NCBI GenBank assembly: GCA_016793465.1
Contig: JAEUJW010000039.1
Location: forward strand, 310,001-374,000
Reading direction: 5' to 3'
Origin: Myxococcales bacterium
Lineage (GTDB): Bacteria > Myxococcota > Polyangia > Nannocystales > Nannocystaceae
DNA length: 64,000 nt
Shown: piece by piece, positions 41,558 through 48,753 of the stretch
How positions within the stretch are numbered: the first letter of the stretch is position 1
Layout of the letters: every line of letters starts with the position of its first letter
The notes under the pieces: model-generated
Database searches by the model: none
Seen by the model: the letters and a program-made list of their open reading frames with translations, nothing else
What the model was told of the DNA's origin: nothing
Made by a program: the position numbers and the translations under genes

Positions 41558-41862
41558 GGGCGCCGGTGCGTCGGTCCGCCTCGTTCGTGCTGGCGCTCGG
41601 GCTCGCGGCCTGCGCGCCCGGGCAGGTCGAGCGCGTCGAGTTCATCGACGCCGCGGGCGCCCTGCGCCGCGTCGACCTGCCGAAGGCGAGCACCGGCGGC
41701 GACGTCGAGGCCCGCCTCGGCCGGCCCAACGCGATCCGCCGGGGCCCCGGCGAGGTCGTCTACTGGCTCTACACCTTCGAGCACGTGCGCTACAACTACG
41801 TGCTGACGTTCCGCGGCGACCGCCTCGAGCACGTCCGCTACATGCCGCGCCCCGGGTTCTGA
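41554..41862 (+). CDS. Small BamE/OmlA-like lipoprotein
   Basis: The 102-residue protein has a signal peptide with lipobox (LGLAAC) and a compact domain. Residues GGDVEARLGRPNAIRRGPGEVVYWLYTF and YNYVLTFRGDRLEHVRY follow the SmpA/OmlA pattern, in which a helix with G-x-P is followed by a beta hairpin. BamE proteins stabilise the outer-membrane protein insertase; the similarity here is structural in style, so I assign no exact role. The GTG start overlaps the TM2 gene stop. Confidence 0.65.
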   Translation: MRAPVRRSASFVLALGLAACAPGQVERVEFIDAAGALRRVDLPKASTGGDVEARLGRPNAIRRGPGEVVYWLYTFEHVRYNYVLTFRGDRLEHVRYMPRPGF

Positions 41863-41866
41863 GCCG

Positions 41867-42472
41867 ATGGTCGTCGTCGTCCTCTACGTCGTGATGGCGA
41901 TCATCTTCGGGGTCTCGCTGCGCCGGCCGCTCGGCGCGCTGGTCGAGGCCCGCCGCCAGCACGCCAACGTGCGCCGCGAGCTGCGGGCCCTCGCCAGCGG
42001 GGGCGAGGGGACCGCGGTCGCGCTCGACCACCTGAGCCCGAACCTCGCGCGCATGGTCGAGGACACCCGGCTGCTGCGCATCGCCCTGGTCGAGCCGGTC
42101 CAGGCCGCCCGCGCCTGGCACGCCGCCGACAGCAACCGCCTGCTCGCGCACGTCGACGTCGGCGACGGCTCCGACCTCGACCGCCTCGACGAGGTCGACG
42201 TCGCGCTCGTCAACGCCCGCCGCGCCGTGTGGGACTGGGTCGCGGCCGTCGAGTCGCTGCCCGACAGCGACCAGCAGTTCCTCGCCACCCACGGCCTCAC
42301 GACCGGCATCGCCCGCGGCGTGCTCACCGAGAGGAACGGCTTCCAGCGCACAAGCGGCCGCCCGCGGCAGGAGCTCGAGCGCATCGAGAAGCTGCTGCTG
42401 CCGCTGGTCGCCTCGCTCGAGCGCTTCGAGCAGGGCCTGGCCGCCGCCAAGCAGACGTCGCTGTACCGCTGA
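41867..42472 (+). CDS. Single-pass membrane protein, unknown
   Basis: The 201-residue protein has an N-terminal membrane helix (VVVVLYVVMAIIFGVSL) and then a wholly helical cytoplasmic or periplasmic domain (GALVEARRQHANVRRELRALAS, LARMVEDTRLLRIALVEPVQAARAWHA, RQELERIEKLLLPLVASLERFEQGL). The coiled-coil character suggests self-association. It starts 4 nt after the BamE-like gene, ending the cluster that began at 40380. I do not recognise the family. Confidence 0.6.
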   Translation: MVVVVLYVVMAIIFGVSLRRPLGALVEARRQHANVRRELRALASGGEGTAVALDHLSPNLARMVEDTRLLRIALVEPVQAARAWHAADSNRLLAHVDVGDGSDLDRLDEVDVALVNARRAVWDWVAAVESLPDSDQQFLATHGLTTGIARGVLTERNGFQRTSGRPRQELERIEKLLLPLVASLERFEQGLAAAKQTSLYR

Positions 42473-42482
42473 GGCCCGGATG

Positions 42483-42501
42483 GAAGTTCGAGGAGAACTT
42501 C
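42483..42501. terminator. Hairpin between convergent genes
   Basis: GAAGTTC-GAGGA-GAACTTC is a perfect 7-bp stem lying between the stop codons of two convergent genes; no T-tract. Confidence 0.4.
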
Positions 42502-43684
42502 AACCACCCCACCAGAACATGCCGAACTGCAGGACGTTCGAGAACGGCAGCTCGCCCTTCAGGTCGTGCACGAGGGCCTGGTAGCCGATGGTGAGGCCGA
42601 ACGCGTGGAACAGCCTGCGGGCCCGCCCCGGGTTGGTCAAAAGCCCCATGTTGAGCGCGAGGCGCGGCCCGTGCGGGACGCGGATGCCGTCGCTGGTGGC
42701 CACGCCGTCGGCGATCACGCGGGTCGGCGCGACCAGGAAGTCGTAGCCGAGGCGGAGGTCGAGCATGCCGCGCTGGATCAGCCCGAGGCGCCCCAGCGAG
42801 AGCGTCGGGCCGCCGCCGACGAGCGCGATCGTCTGCGTCAGGCGGTCCGTGGTCGAATGCTCGAGGTTGCCGAATTGTGCAACGAGCGTGAGTGCATAGC
42901 CGATTTTATTAAAGCTCTGGCCGATGTCTCCGGTGAGGCCGCCGAGGCGCCCGGAGAAGGTCCCGTCGGCGCTGCCGAGGATCCCGTAGATGACGCGCGC
43001 CGAGATGTTGAGGCGCCCCGGGTTGTTGGTGGGGCGGTAGAGCGAGCGGTACATCGCGGCGATCGCCGCGTCCTCCTGCTCGGCCGACTCGGCCTCCGTC
43101 GGCACCGGGCCGGTCGGACGGGTCGTCGGATGCTGATTGACCGACGGCCCGAGCAGCTGCTCGGCGAGGCCCGGGGTGGCCGGCGCGGGCGTGGTCGCCT
43201 CCGGCTGAAGCACCGACTCGGGGCTGCCGGGCGCGGCGGCCGGATCCGGCGCCGGAGCGGCCGGAGTCACGGGATCCGCGGGCGCGGGTTGCGCACTCGG
43301 CGTCGTGCTCACCGGCGACGACGGTGCGCCGGCGGGCGCCGTCGCGTTCGGTCGCTGCACGGGCGCGCCGCTCGGCGGTGATGCGCTCGGCGGCGCGGCG
43401 GAGGTCGTCGGAGCGCTCGTCGGCGCGGGGGGGGGCGAGGGCGCGGGTGAAGTCGGGGCCGTCGTCGTGGGGGCCGGAGACCTGGCCTCGGGGGCAGGTG
43501 CCGCGCCGGAGCCCGTGGACGGGGCGCTGGGCGTGGTCGCTCGCGGCGCCGCGGATCCTGGAGCGGCGCTCGCGGGCGCCGCACAAGTGAGCGCGACGGC
43601 GAGGGCCAGGGTCGGTCGGAACGTGGACATGCACATACCGGACGCACGAACGAGGCGACGGGCGTGCCGGAGCGAGGCCTTCAT
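42500..43684 (-). CDS. Exported protein with Ala/Pro/Thr-rich region and beta-barrel-like C-terminus
   Basis: The 394-residue protein has a signal peptide (STFRPTLALAVALTCAAPASAA) followed by about 150 residues made almost only of Ala, Pro, Ser and Thr. The C-terminal ~190 residues have amphipathic strands (LNISARVIYGILGSADGTF, YALTLVAQFGNLE, LDLRLGYDFLVAP, HAFGLTIGYQALVHDL) and end in QFGMFWWGG, compatible with a small outer-membrane barrel. The ATG at 43684 follows TATTTA by 9 nt; internal ATGs at 43636 and 43630 would start nearer the signal peptide. One palindrome variant lies in the Pro/Ala region. Function unknown. Confidence 0.65.
   Translation of the reverse strand: MKASLRHARRLVRASGMCMSTFRPTLALAVALTCAAPASAAPGSAAPRATTPSAPSTGSGAAPAPEARSPAPTTTAPTSPAPSPPPAPTSAPTTSAAPPSASPPSGAPVQRPNATAPAGAPSSPVSTTPSAQPAPADPVTPAAPAPDPAAAPGSPESVLQPEATTPAPATPGLAEQLLGPSVNQHPTTRPTGPVPTEAESAEQEDAAIAAMYRSLYRPTNNPGRLNISARVIYGILGSADGTFSGRLGGLTGDIGQSFNKIGYALTLVAQFGNLEHSTTDRLTQTIALVGGGPTLSLGRLGLIQRGMLDLRLGYDFLVAPTRVIADGVATSDGIRVPHGPRLALNMGLLTNPGRARRLFHAFGLTIGYQALVHDLKGELPFSNVLQFGMFWWGG
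43479..43498. repeat. Palindrome variant
   Basis: GACCTGGCC-TCGG-GGGCAGG, one mismatch, in the Pro/Ala-rich coding region (APAPEARSPAP). Confidence 0.55.
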
Positions 43685-43819
43685 GGTCGCTCTTAAATAC
43701 CCCGGGCGTTGCTCCTGGGGCGAGTCATTTCGTTGCGCTCGGGCCGCCATGTCGTCCACAATGTCGGCCGCGCGGACGTTGCCCCCAGGGCGCGTCCATA
43801 AGACCTCGGAGACCCGACC

Positions 43820-44464
43820 ATGCCAATTTCCCGCACCTCTCGAGCCTCGTCGTCGATCCTGCTGGCCACGTTGATCACGGCGGCGTTGCCGCTCACCGCC
43901 TGCGGTCCGATCGTGTTCGAGGACAAGTCGGCCCTGTCCGTGGTCGGCGACCCGCCCCCGCTGCCGCCGAGGCCGAAGGTCGTGCAGGAGAAGCCGAAGC
44001 GCGTCGTCGTCGAGGACAACAAGATCGTCATCAACGAGAAGATCCAGTTCGACTTCAACAAGGCGACCATCAAGCCCGAGTCGGACAGCCTGATGCAGGA
44101 GATCATCACTGTCATCAAGGAGAACCCCCACATCAAGAAGATCGCGATCGAGGGTCACACCTCGTCGGAGGGCAGCGACAAGTACAACCTGAAGCTGTCG
44201 GACAAGCGCGCCAAGGCGGTCATGGAGTACCTCGTCAAGAAGGGCGAGCTGCCGAAGGAGATGTTCACCGCCAAGGGCTTCGGCGAGAGCAAGCAGATCG
44301 CCGACGAGTCGACCGAGGAGGGCAAGGAGAAGAACCGCCGGGTCGAGTTCAACATCACCGAGCAGGACGTGACCCGCAAGAAGGTCACCGTCGACCCCGA
44401 GTCCGGCGAGAAGACCGTGGTCGAGGAGAAGACGCGGACCGTCAAGGACAAGAAGGCGGAGTAG
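43820..44464 (+). CDS. OmpA/Pal-like peptidoglycan-binding lipoprotein
   Basis: The 214-residue protein has a signal peptide with lipobox (LPLTAC) and a Pro/Lys linker. Its OmpA-C domain has INEKIQFDFNKATIKPESDSLMQEI, IAIEGHTSSEGSDKYNLKLSDKRAKAVMEYL and GFGESKQIAD...EKNRRVEFNI. The Asp and Arg that bind meso-DAP (in the GHT-x-S-x-G and NRRVEF regions) are present, so it should hold peptidoglycan as Pal does. A charged, repetitive tail of ~35 residues (VTRKKVTVDPESGEKTVVEEKTRTV) follows. No Tol-Pal genes adjoin, so it may be one of several Pal-like proteins. GGAG lies 8 nt before the ATG. Confidence 0.88.
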   Translation: MPISRTSRASSSILLATLITAALPLTACGPIVFEDKSALSVVGDPPPLPPRPKVVQEKPKRVVVEDNKIVINEKIQFDFNKATIKPESDSLMQEIITVIKENPHIKKIAIEGHTSSEGSDKYNLKLSDKRAKAVMEYLVKKGELPKEMFTAKGFGESKQIADESTEEGKEKNRRVEFNITEQDVTRKKVTVDPESGEKTVVEEKTRTVKDKKAE

Positions 44465-44476
44465 GAGGACCCACCC

Positions 44477-44881
44477 ATGCGTACCAGCACCATCCTCAGT
44501 GTCCTGTTCCTCGCCGCGTCGACCGTCGTCCCCGGGTGCACCTGCATGGCCCGCGACGCCGAGACCTACCGCGCCGACACCCGCAGCCTCGTCGAGACCC
44601 GCAACAAGGCGATCAAGGACTGCTACGACGTCGCCCTCACCACTGACCCGAAGACCAGCGGCACCGTCGTCGTGAAGTTCAAGGTCGAGAAGAAGACCGG
44701 CAAGATCCTCGACACCGCCGTCGACCCGTCGAGCAAGGCCCCCGAGGCGCTCTCGAAGTGCATCGTCGAGGCCGTCGACGGCCTGACCCTCGACCCCGTC
44801 GACCAGCGCGACGGCATGGCCACGTTCACCTGGACGTTCAAGGCCAACGACCCCAAGCCGGCGCCCGAAGACGCCGCCTGA
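44477..44881 (+). CDS. AgmX/PglI-type TonB-like lipoprotein
   Basis: The 134-residue protein has a signal peptide with lipobox (VVPGC) and one domain with CYDVALTTDPKTSGTVVVKFKVEKKTGKILD...LSKCIVEAVDGLTLDP. This is the TonB-C-like pattern found at the C-terminus of myxobacterial AgmX/PglI proteins, where the two Cys pair. In AgmX this domain links envelope motors to the cell wall; a free lipoprotein version would act in the periplasm. AGGAGGA sits 7 nt before the ATG. It is 12 bp downstream of the OmpA-like gene, so the two form an operon. Confidence 0.75.
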   Translation: MRTSTILSVLFLAASTVVPGCTCMARDAETYRADTRSLVETRNKAIKDCYDVALTTDPKTSGTVVVKFKVEKKTGKILDTAVDPSSKAPEALSKCIVEAVDGLTLDPVDQRDGMATFTWTFKANDPKPAPEDAA

Positions 44882-44897
44882 AGTCGACCGCTCCAGG

Positions 44898-45410
44898 ATG
44901 GAGCACGCCATCGAGCAGGTGTTCGAGACCACGGCCGAGAAGCTGTGGGACACCTATTTCTTCGACGACGAGTTCGTGCAGGGCCTCTACGACCGCCTCG
45001 GTCTGCAGATCGAGGCGCGCGAGGTCCAGCACGAGGGCTCGGGCCCGACCCTGGTGGCCCACCGCCGCCTGCACCTGCGATCGCGCCGCGGGCTGCCTCG
45101 CTTGCCCGGGCGGCTCGGCGAGCTTGTCCGCGGGTCGACGCCGGTGATCGAGCACGGCGAGTTCTGCGCGGCGCGCCGCCGCTACAGCGTGCGCCTCGAG
45201 CTGCCCGGGGTCCTGCGCATCGTCGACTGCGGCGGCGAGTGGACGTGGGACGACGAGCACGGCAAGCTGCGCCGCCGCTGGCACGGACGCTGCGTGTCGC
45301 GCCTGCCGGCCCTCGGCGGCCGACTGGCGCGCTACCTGCTCGGCGAGATCGAGGCCAGCCTCGCCGAGAGCTACGTGTTCACGACCCGCTGGCTGCGCGA
45401 GCACCCGTAG
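44898..45410 (+). CDS. DUF2505-like (SRPBCC fold) protein
   Basis: The 170-residue cytoplasmic protein follows the DUF2505/START-like layout: an N-terminal helix-strand with ETTAEKLWDTYFFDDEFVQGLYDRLGL, a central curved sheet (YSVRLELPGVLRIVDCGGEWTWDDEHGKLRRRWHGRCVSRLPALGG) and a long C-terminal helix (LARYLLGEIEASLAESYVFTTRWLREH) that closes the cavity. Such proteins bind lipids or other hydrophobic ligands. It starts 16 bp after the AgmX-like gene. No ligand can be read from sequence. Confidence 0.7.
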   Translation: MEHAIEQVFETTAEKLWDTYFFDDEFVQGLYDRLGLQIEAREVQHEGSGPTLVAHRRLHLRSRRGLPRLPGRLGELVRGSTPVIEHGEFCAARRRYSVRLELPGVLRIVDCGGEWTWDDEHGKLRRRWHGRCVSRLPALGGRLARYLLGEIEASLAESYVFTTRWLREHP

Positions 45411-45430
45411 GCCCGCGCAGCCGGTGAGCG

Positions 45431-47425
45431 TCAATCGGCGTGACCGCCGAACACCAGGCGCTCGGCGAAGTCGTTGTCGATCAGGCTGGCGACGGCCTTC
45501 GAGAGGGTCGCAACCTCGTCGCTGGCCCGCGGATCCGCGGCGGTGATGCGCGCGAGGAGGTGACGGTAGGCGCCCAGGAGGGCGTCACGCGCGGCCCGCA
45601 GGTCGTTGACCGGCGCGGCGGGCGCGGCGGGGCTGTCCGAGGGGACAGGTGCGGCTACGGCCGCGGGATCGGCGGGTGCGTCGACGGAGTCGGTCGAAGC
45701 CGAGGAGTCAGATGCCGGAGCGTCGGACGCGGCGACTGATTCGGAGGCCGGCGAGTCGGCGGCGCCGGCGTCGTTGGAAGCCGAGGAGTCGGCCGCCGGG
45801 GCGCCGGAGTTGTCGGAAGCAGCGACGGAGTCGGAGGCCGGCGACTCCGTCGTGTTGGTGTCGCTCGACGCGACGGCGTCGGCAGCGGGAGCGTCGGGAG
45901 CCGCGACGGAGTCGGAGGCCGGCGAGTCGGCGGTGCCGGCGTCATTCGGCGCGGCGTCGGCAGCGGGAGCGTCGGGAGCAGCGACGGAGTCGGAGGCGGG
46001 CGAGTCGGCGGTGCCGGCGTCATTCGGCGCGGCGTCGGACGCCGGAGCGCTGGGCGCATCGGGAGCAGCGACGACGTCCGATACCGGTAAGTCGGTGGAC
46101 GTGGAGTCGTTCGACGCAGATGCATCGGAGTCGGCAGAAGACGCGTCGGGAGCAGCGACTGCGTCGGAGGTGGGAGGCTCGGCGGCGACGGGGTCAGTCG
46201 CAGGTGAGGCATCGGACGCGGGAGCGGCGGCGGTGACTTCGTCACGCCGATCGTCCGAGGCATCACCTGAAGGAGCGTCGGCAGGCGCGTCAGAGGCGGC
46301 GACGGCGTCGGAGGTCCGGGGGGAGTCCGACGCGGGCGCATCGGACGGCTGAGTCTCGGGCATCGCTACCGAGTCGGTTGCGGGAGCGTCGCCAGAGGCC
46401 GCGACGGAGTCGGCGGCAGGAGCGTCGGCGGAGGCGTCGGAGACGACGGAGTCGGTCGCGGGCGCGTCGGCAGAGGCGGCGTCGGCGGCGGGAGCGTCGG
46501 CGGAGGCGTCGGCGGCCGGAGCTTCGGCCGAGGCGTCGGAGGCGGCGACGACGTCGGCCGCGGGAGCGTCGGCCGAGGCATCGGAGACGGCGACGACGTC
46601 GGCCGCGGGAGCGTCGGCAGAGGCATCGGAGACGATGGAGTCGGCCGCGGGAGCGTCGGCCGAGGCATCGGAGACGGCGACGACGTCGGCTGCGGGAGCG
46701 TCGGCCGAGGCATCGGAGCCGATGGAGTCGGCCGCGGGAGCGTCGGCCGAGGCGTCGGATGTGTCGACGGAGTCGGCCGCGGGAGCGTCGGCCGAGGCGT
46801 CGGAGGCGGCGACGGCGTCAGCCGCGGGAGCGTCGGCCGAGGCGTCGGAGGCGGCGACGGCGTCAGCCGCGGGGGCATCGGTGGACGCGACGGAGTCGGA
46901 TGCGGGCGCATCCGCGGGTGTGGCGGCGGTCGCATCGGACGGCGCGACGTCGGCGTCCGGCGCGGGCTCTGCGGCGGCGTCCGGCGCTGCGACGGCCTCG
47001 GAGGAGCTCGCGTCGGCGGGCTCGGTCGCGGGGGCCGCGGCGGCGTCCTCGAGCAACGCAGCCGGCACGGCCGACGGCGGCTCGCGCTCGTCCGTGCTGT
47101 CCTGAAGGACAGGCGGGACCGCGGGCGCGTCCGACGCCTCGCTCGACGGCTCGCGCGCGGGCTCGTCCGGGCTCGACGCGTCCGCGGCCGGCGCGTCCGA
47201 CAGGTCGGGCGGCTCGGCGTCGGCGAAGGCGTTGCGCTCCTCGGCGCTGAGGGCCGGCGGCGCGGCGGTGTTGGTGTCCGCGGCGACCGCGGACGACGTG
47301 TCAGTGGCCGCGGTGTCGGCGGCGATCGGGTTGTCGGTCGCGGTCACAGGGTCGGCGGACGGCTCCGACGACGGTTGATCCGAACCAACGACGATGGTGT
47401 TCTCGGCTTGCTCCTCGCTCATCAT
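45431..47425 (-). CDS. Asp/Ala/Ser/Pro repeat protein, intrinsically disordered
   Basis: The 664-residue protein has no signal peptide or membrane helix. About 590 residues are made of Ala, Asp, Ser, Pro, Val and Thr. A 15-residue unit of the type DAVAASDASADAPAA (45 bp, about 46380-46900) and a related NDAGTADSPASDSVAAPDAP unit (45720-46050) are repeated. Only the last ~65 residues look folded (DLRAARDALLGAYRHLLARITAADPRASDEVATLSKAVASLIDNDF). It is very acidic. GGGAG lies 5 nt before the ATG at 47425; MSEEQ at 47422 is an alternative. It may act as a spacer, entropic bristle or scaffold. Two palindrome copies lie in it. Confidence 0.7.
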   Translation of the reverse strand: MMSEEQAENTIVVGSDQPSSEPSADPVTATDNPIAADTAATDTSSAVAADTNTAAPPALSAEERNAFADAEPPDLSDAPAADASSPDEPAREPSSEASDAPAVPPVLQDSTDEREPPSAVPAALLEDAAAAPATEPADASSSEAVAAPDAAAEPAPDADVAPSDATAATPADAPASDSVASTDAPAADAVAASDASADAPAADAVAASDASADAPAADSVDTSDASADAPAADSIGSDASADAPAADVVAVSDASADAPAADSIVSDASADAPAADVVAVSDASADAPAADVVAASDASAEAPAADASADAPAADAASADAPATDSVVSDASADAPAADSVAASGDAPATDSVAMPETQPSDAPASDSPRTSDAVAASDAPADAPSGDASDDRRDEVTAAAPASDASPATDPVAAEPPTSDAVAAPDASSADSDASASNDSTSTDLPVSDVVAAPDAPSAPASDAAPNDAGTADSPASDSVAAPDAPAADAAPNDAGTADSPASDSVAAPDAPAADAVASSDTNTTESPASDSVAASDNSGAPAADSSASNDAGAADSPASESVAASDAPASDSSASTDSVDAPADPAAVAAPVPSDSPAAPAAPVNDLRAARDALLGAYRHLLARITAADPRASDEVATLSKAVASLIDNDFAERLVFGGHAD
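45634..45651. repeat. Palindrome copy in the repeat protein
   Basis: CTGTCC-GAGG-GGACAGGT encodes APVPSDSP on the minus strand, the same frame as the copy in the anti-sigma gene. Confidence 0.8.
46380..46900 (-). repeat. 45-bp tandem repeats in the Asp/Ala/Ser/Pro protein
   Basis: Units of 36-45 bp encode (D)xVxxSDASADAPAA. Two adjacent 45-bp units near 46795-46885 are almost identical, pointing to recent expansion. Confidence 0.75.
47096..47114. repeat. Palindrome copy in the repeat protein
   Basis: GCTGTCC-TGAA-GGACAGGC, perfect 6-bp core stem, encoding PPVLQDS on the minus strand. Confidence 0.8.
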
Positions 47426-48177
47426 TGCGACTCCCTCACGGCTGGCAGAACCGTGCCTTGTTGTACTACCCACGCCGGCGACGACCCCATCGTCGCACGG
47501 AGGAACATCTATCGTTCAGGACGCGAGGGCGTGTCAACCGCGATGACAGCGATGGATCGCCGGCGCGGAGGCGACGCTCGCGGCGATCGACGAGCGTCGA
47601 CTCGCGCGCGTCGGCACGCGTTCGCACGCGCGGCTCGCTGGTGACATGTGACAGTGCGGACCTCGCGGGCAATCGCGGCGACGCGCGGGGCGGCGCGACG
47701 ACGTCCATTCACGCCCGCGATCCAGCGACGCCGCGGGACGACGACGCCGCGACGGCGCTGTTCGAGGCGCGTCCGAAAGATGTCCTCGGGGACAGGTCGA
47801 TGTGGGGGGGGCGACGGACACGCGAACACGTCGCAGACTTTTCTGCACCACGGTCCTCGCGAGGCGGGTCGGATCGCGGCGAGGTCGGAGCGATGCGGCG
47901 ACTTCGATCCGCCGGTGCGGTCGGGCGCGGCGGCGTGCCCGTCACCGCCAGCGTGCGGCCGAGGTTGAGGGCTGGCGGCCGCGCCGGACGATCGATCGCC
48001 GATCCTCTTATCCGCCGACCGTATGCATGTCCGGACAGCACGACGCGGCGGGTGCTCGAGATCCCGGGCGTGGCACGTCGAACTCGAGGAGAAGGAGTGC
48101 CGGTGGGTGCGCGGTCTTCAGCCGTGATCGGCCGGGCGGGCGCTCCGGGTGAGGCAGGCCCTGCAGCGCATGCCACG
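47426..48177. other. 750-bp region without a convincing gene
   Basis: Several overlapping frames are open but they are Arg/Ser/Pro-rich and lack codon bias or motifs. The region carries one palindrome copy (47779-47798). No RNA gene could be recognised. Confidence 0.5.
47779..47798. repeat. Palindrome copy in non-coding DNA
   Basis: GATGTCC-TCGG-GGACAGGTC, 5-6 bp stem, outside any convincing gene. Confidence 0.7.
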
Positions 48178-48427
48178 CGTCACGCGGTCCTCGGCTCGCG
48201 CGGCGTCAGTGCTTGACGATCTCGGCGTCGGAGCGGCTCTCGATGGCTTCGAGCTCGCGCATCTCGCGGACGAAGTCGTCGCCGCCGCCGCGGCTCGACC
48301 GCATCACGCGGCGTCCGCGGTTCGCGCGGCGTCAGTGCTTGCCGATCTCGGCGTCGAGGCGCTTCTCGATGGCTTCGAGCTCGCGCATCTTGCGGTCGAA
48401 GTCGTCGCCGCCGCCGCGGCTGCTCGA
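48178..48427. repeat. Imperfect 126-bp tandem duplication of a gene 3' end
   Basis: The segment about 48178-48300 repeats 48304-48427 with a period of about 126 bp: both contain GGCGTCAGTGCTTG, CTCGATGGCTTCGAGCTCGC and GAAGTCGTCGCCGCCGCCGC. The outer copy would encode a diverged version of the C-terminus (MRELEAIES...DAEIVKH) but has no start, so it is a duplicated gene tail. Confidence 0.8.
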
Positions 48428-48697
48428 CCGGCCGCGGGCCGGTCCGAGCGCCTTCTGGCCGCCGCGTCCGCGGAGGGCCCGGCGTTCGCCGCCGCCGCCG
48501 GCGATCATGCGGTAGCCGATGTAACCGGCGCCCGCGAGGGCGGCGAGGAACAGCGCGCTCTTGGCGAGCACGAAGCCCATGATGAACAGCGGCCAGACGA
48601 CCCAGTAGACCGCGGCCATCGCACCGAGGGCGTAGAGGCCGCCCTTGATCAGCGTCCCGGTGCTCGTACCACGGTCGTCGTCGTCGTCGCGGGCCAT
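48332..48697 (-). CDS. Small membrane protein with basic/Gly-rich tail
   Basis: The 121-residue protein has an Asp-rich N-terminus (MARDDDDDRG), two membrane helices (LIKGGLYALGAMAAVYWVVWPLFIMGFVL and ALFLAALAGAGYIGYRMIAG) and a cytoplasmic tail rich in Gly, Arg and Ser. The tail ends in a charged helix (DFDRKMRELEAIEKRLDAEIGK). A near-consensus promoter lies upstream, with its -10 ending 9 nt before the ATG and no SD. The last ~35 codons are duplicated downstream. Function is unknown. Confidence 0.7.
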   Translation of the reverse strand: MARDDDDDRGTSTGTLIKGGLYALGAMAAVYWVVWPLFIMGFVLAKSALFLAALAGAGYIGYRMIAGGGGERRALRGRGGQKALGPARGRSSSRGGGDDFDRKMRELEAIEKRLDAEIGKH

Positions 48698-48706
48698 GAG
48701 GCGCTC

Positions 48707-48735
48707 AGGATAGGCCACGCGGTGCGCGCTGGCAA
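48707..48735 (-). promoter_or_regulatory. Promoter of the small membrane protein
   Basis: On the minus strand TTGCCA (48735-48730) and TATCCT (48712-48707) are 17 bp apart, and the -10 ends 9 nt before the ATG. Confidence 0.65.
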
Positions 48736-48753
48736 ATCTGGCCGGGCGTTCGG

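Noticed and set aside
45720..46900. Possible CRISPR-like or direct-repeat array
   Set aside because: The repeats are in-frame coding repeats of 36-45 bp without unique spacers.
47425..48216. A 263-codon plus-strand frame in the 750-bp gap
   Set aside because: No homology pattern, signal or domain, Arg-rich composition and no ribosome binding site; treated as non-coding.
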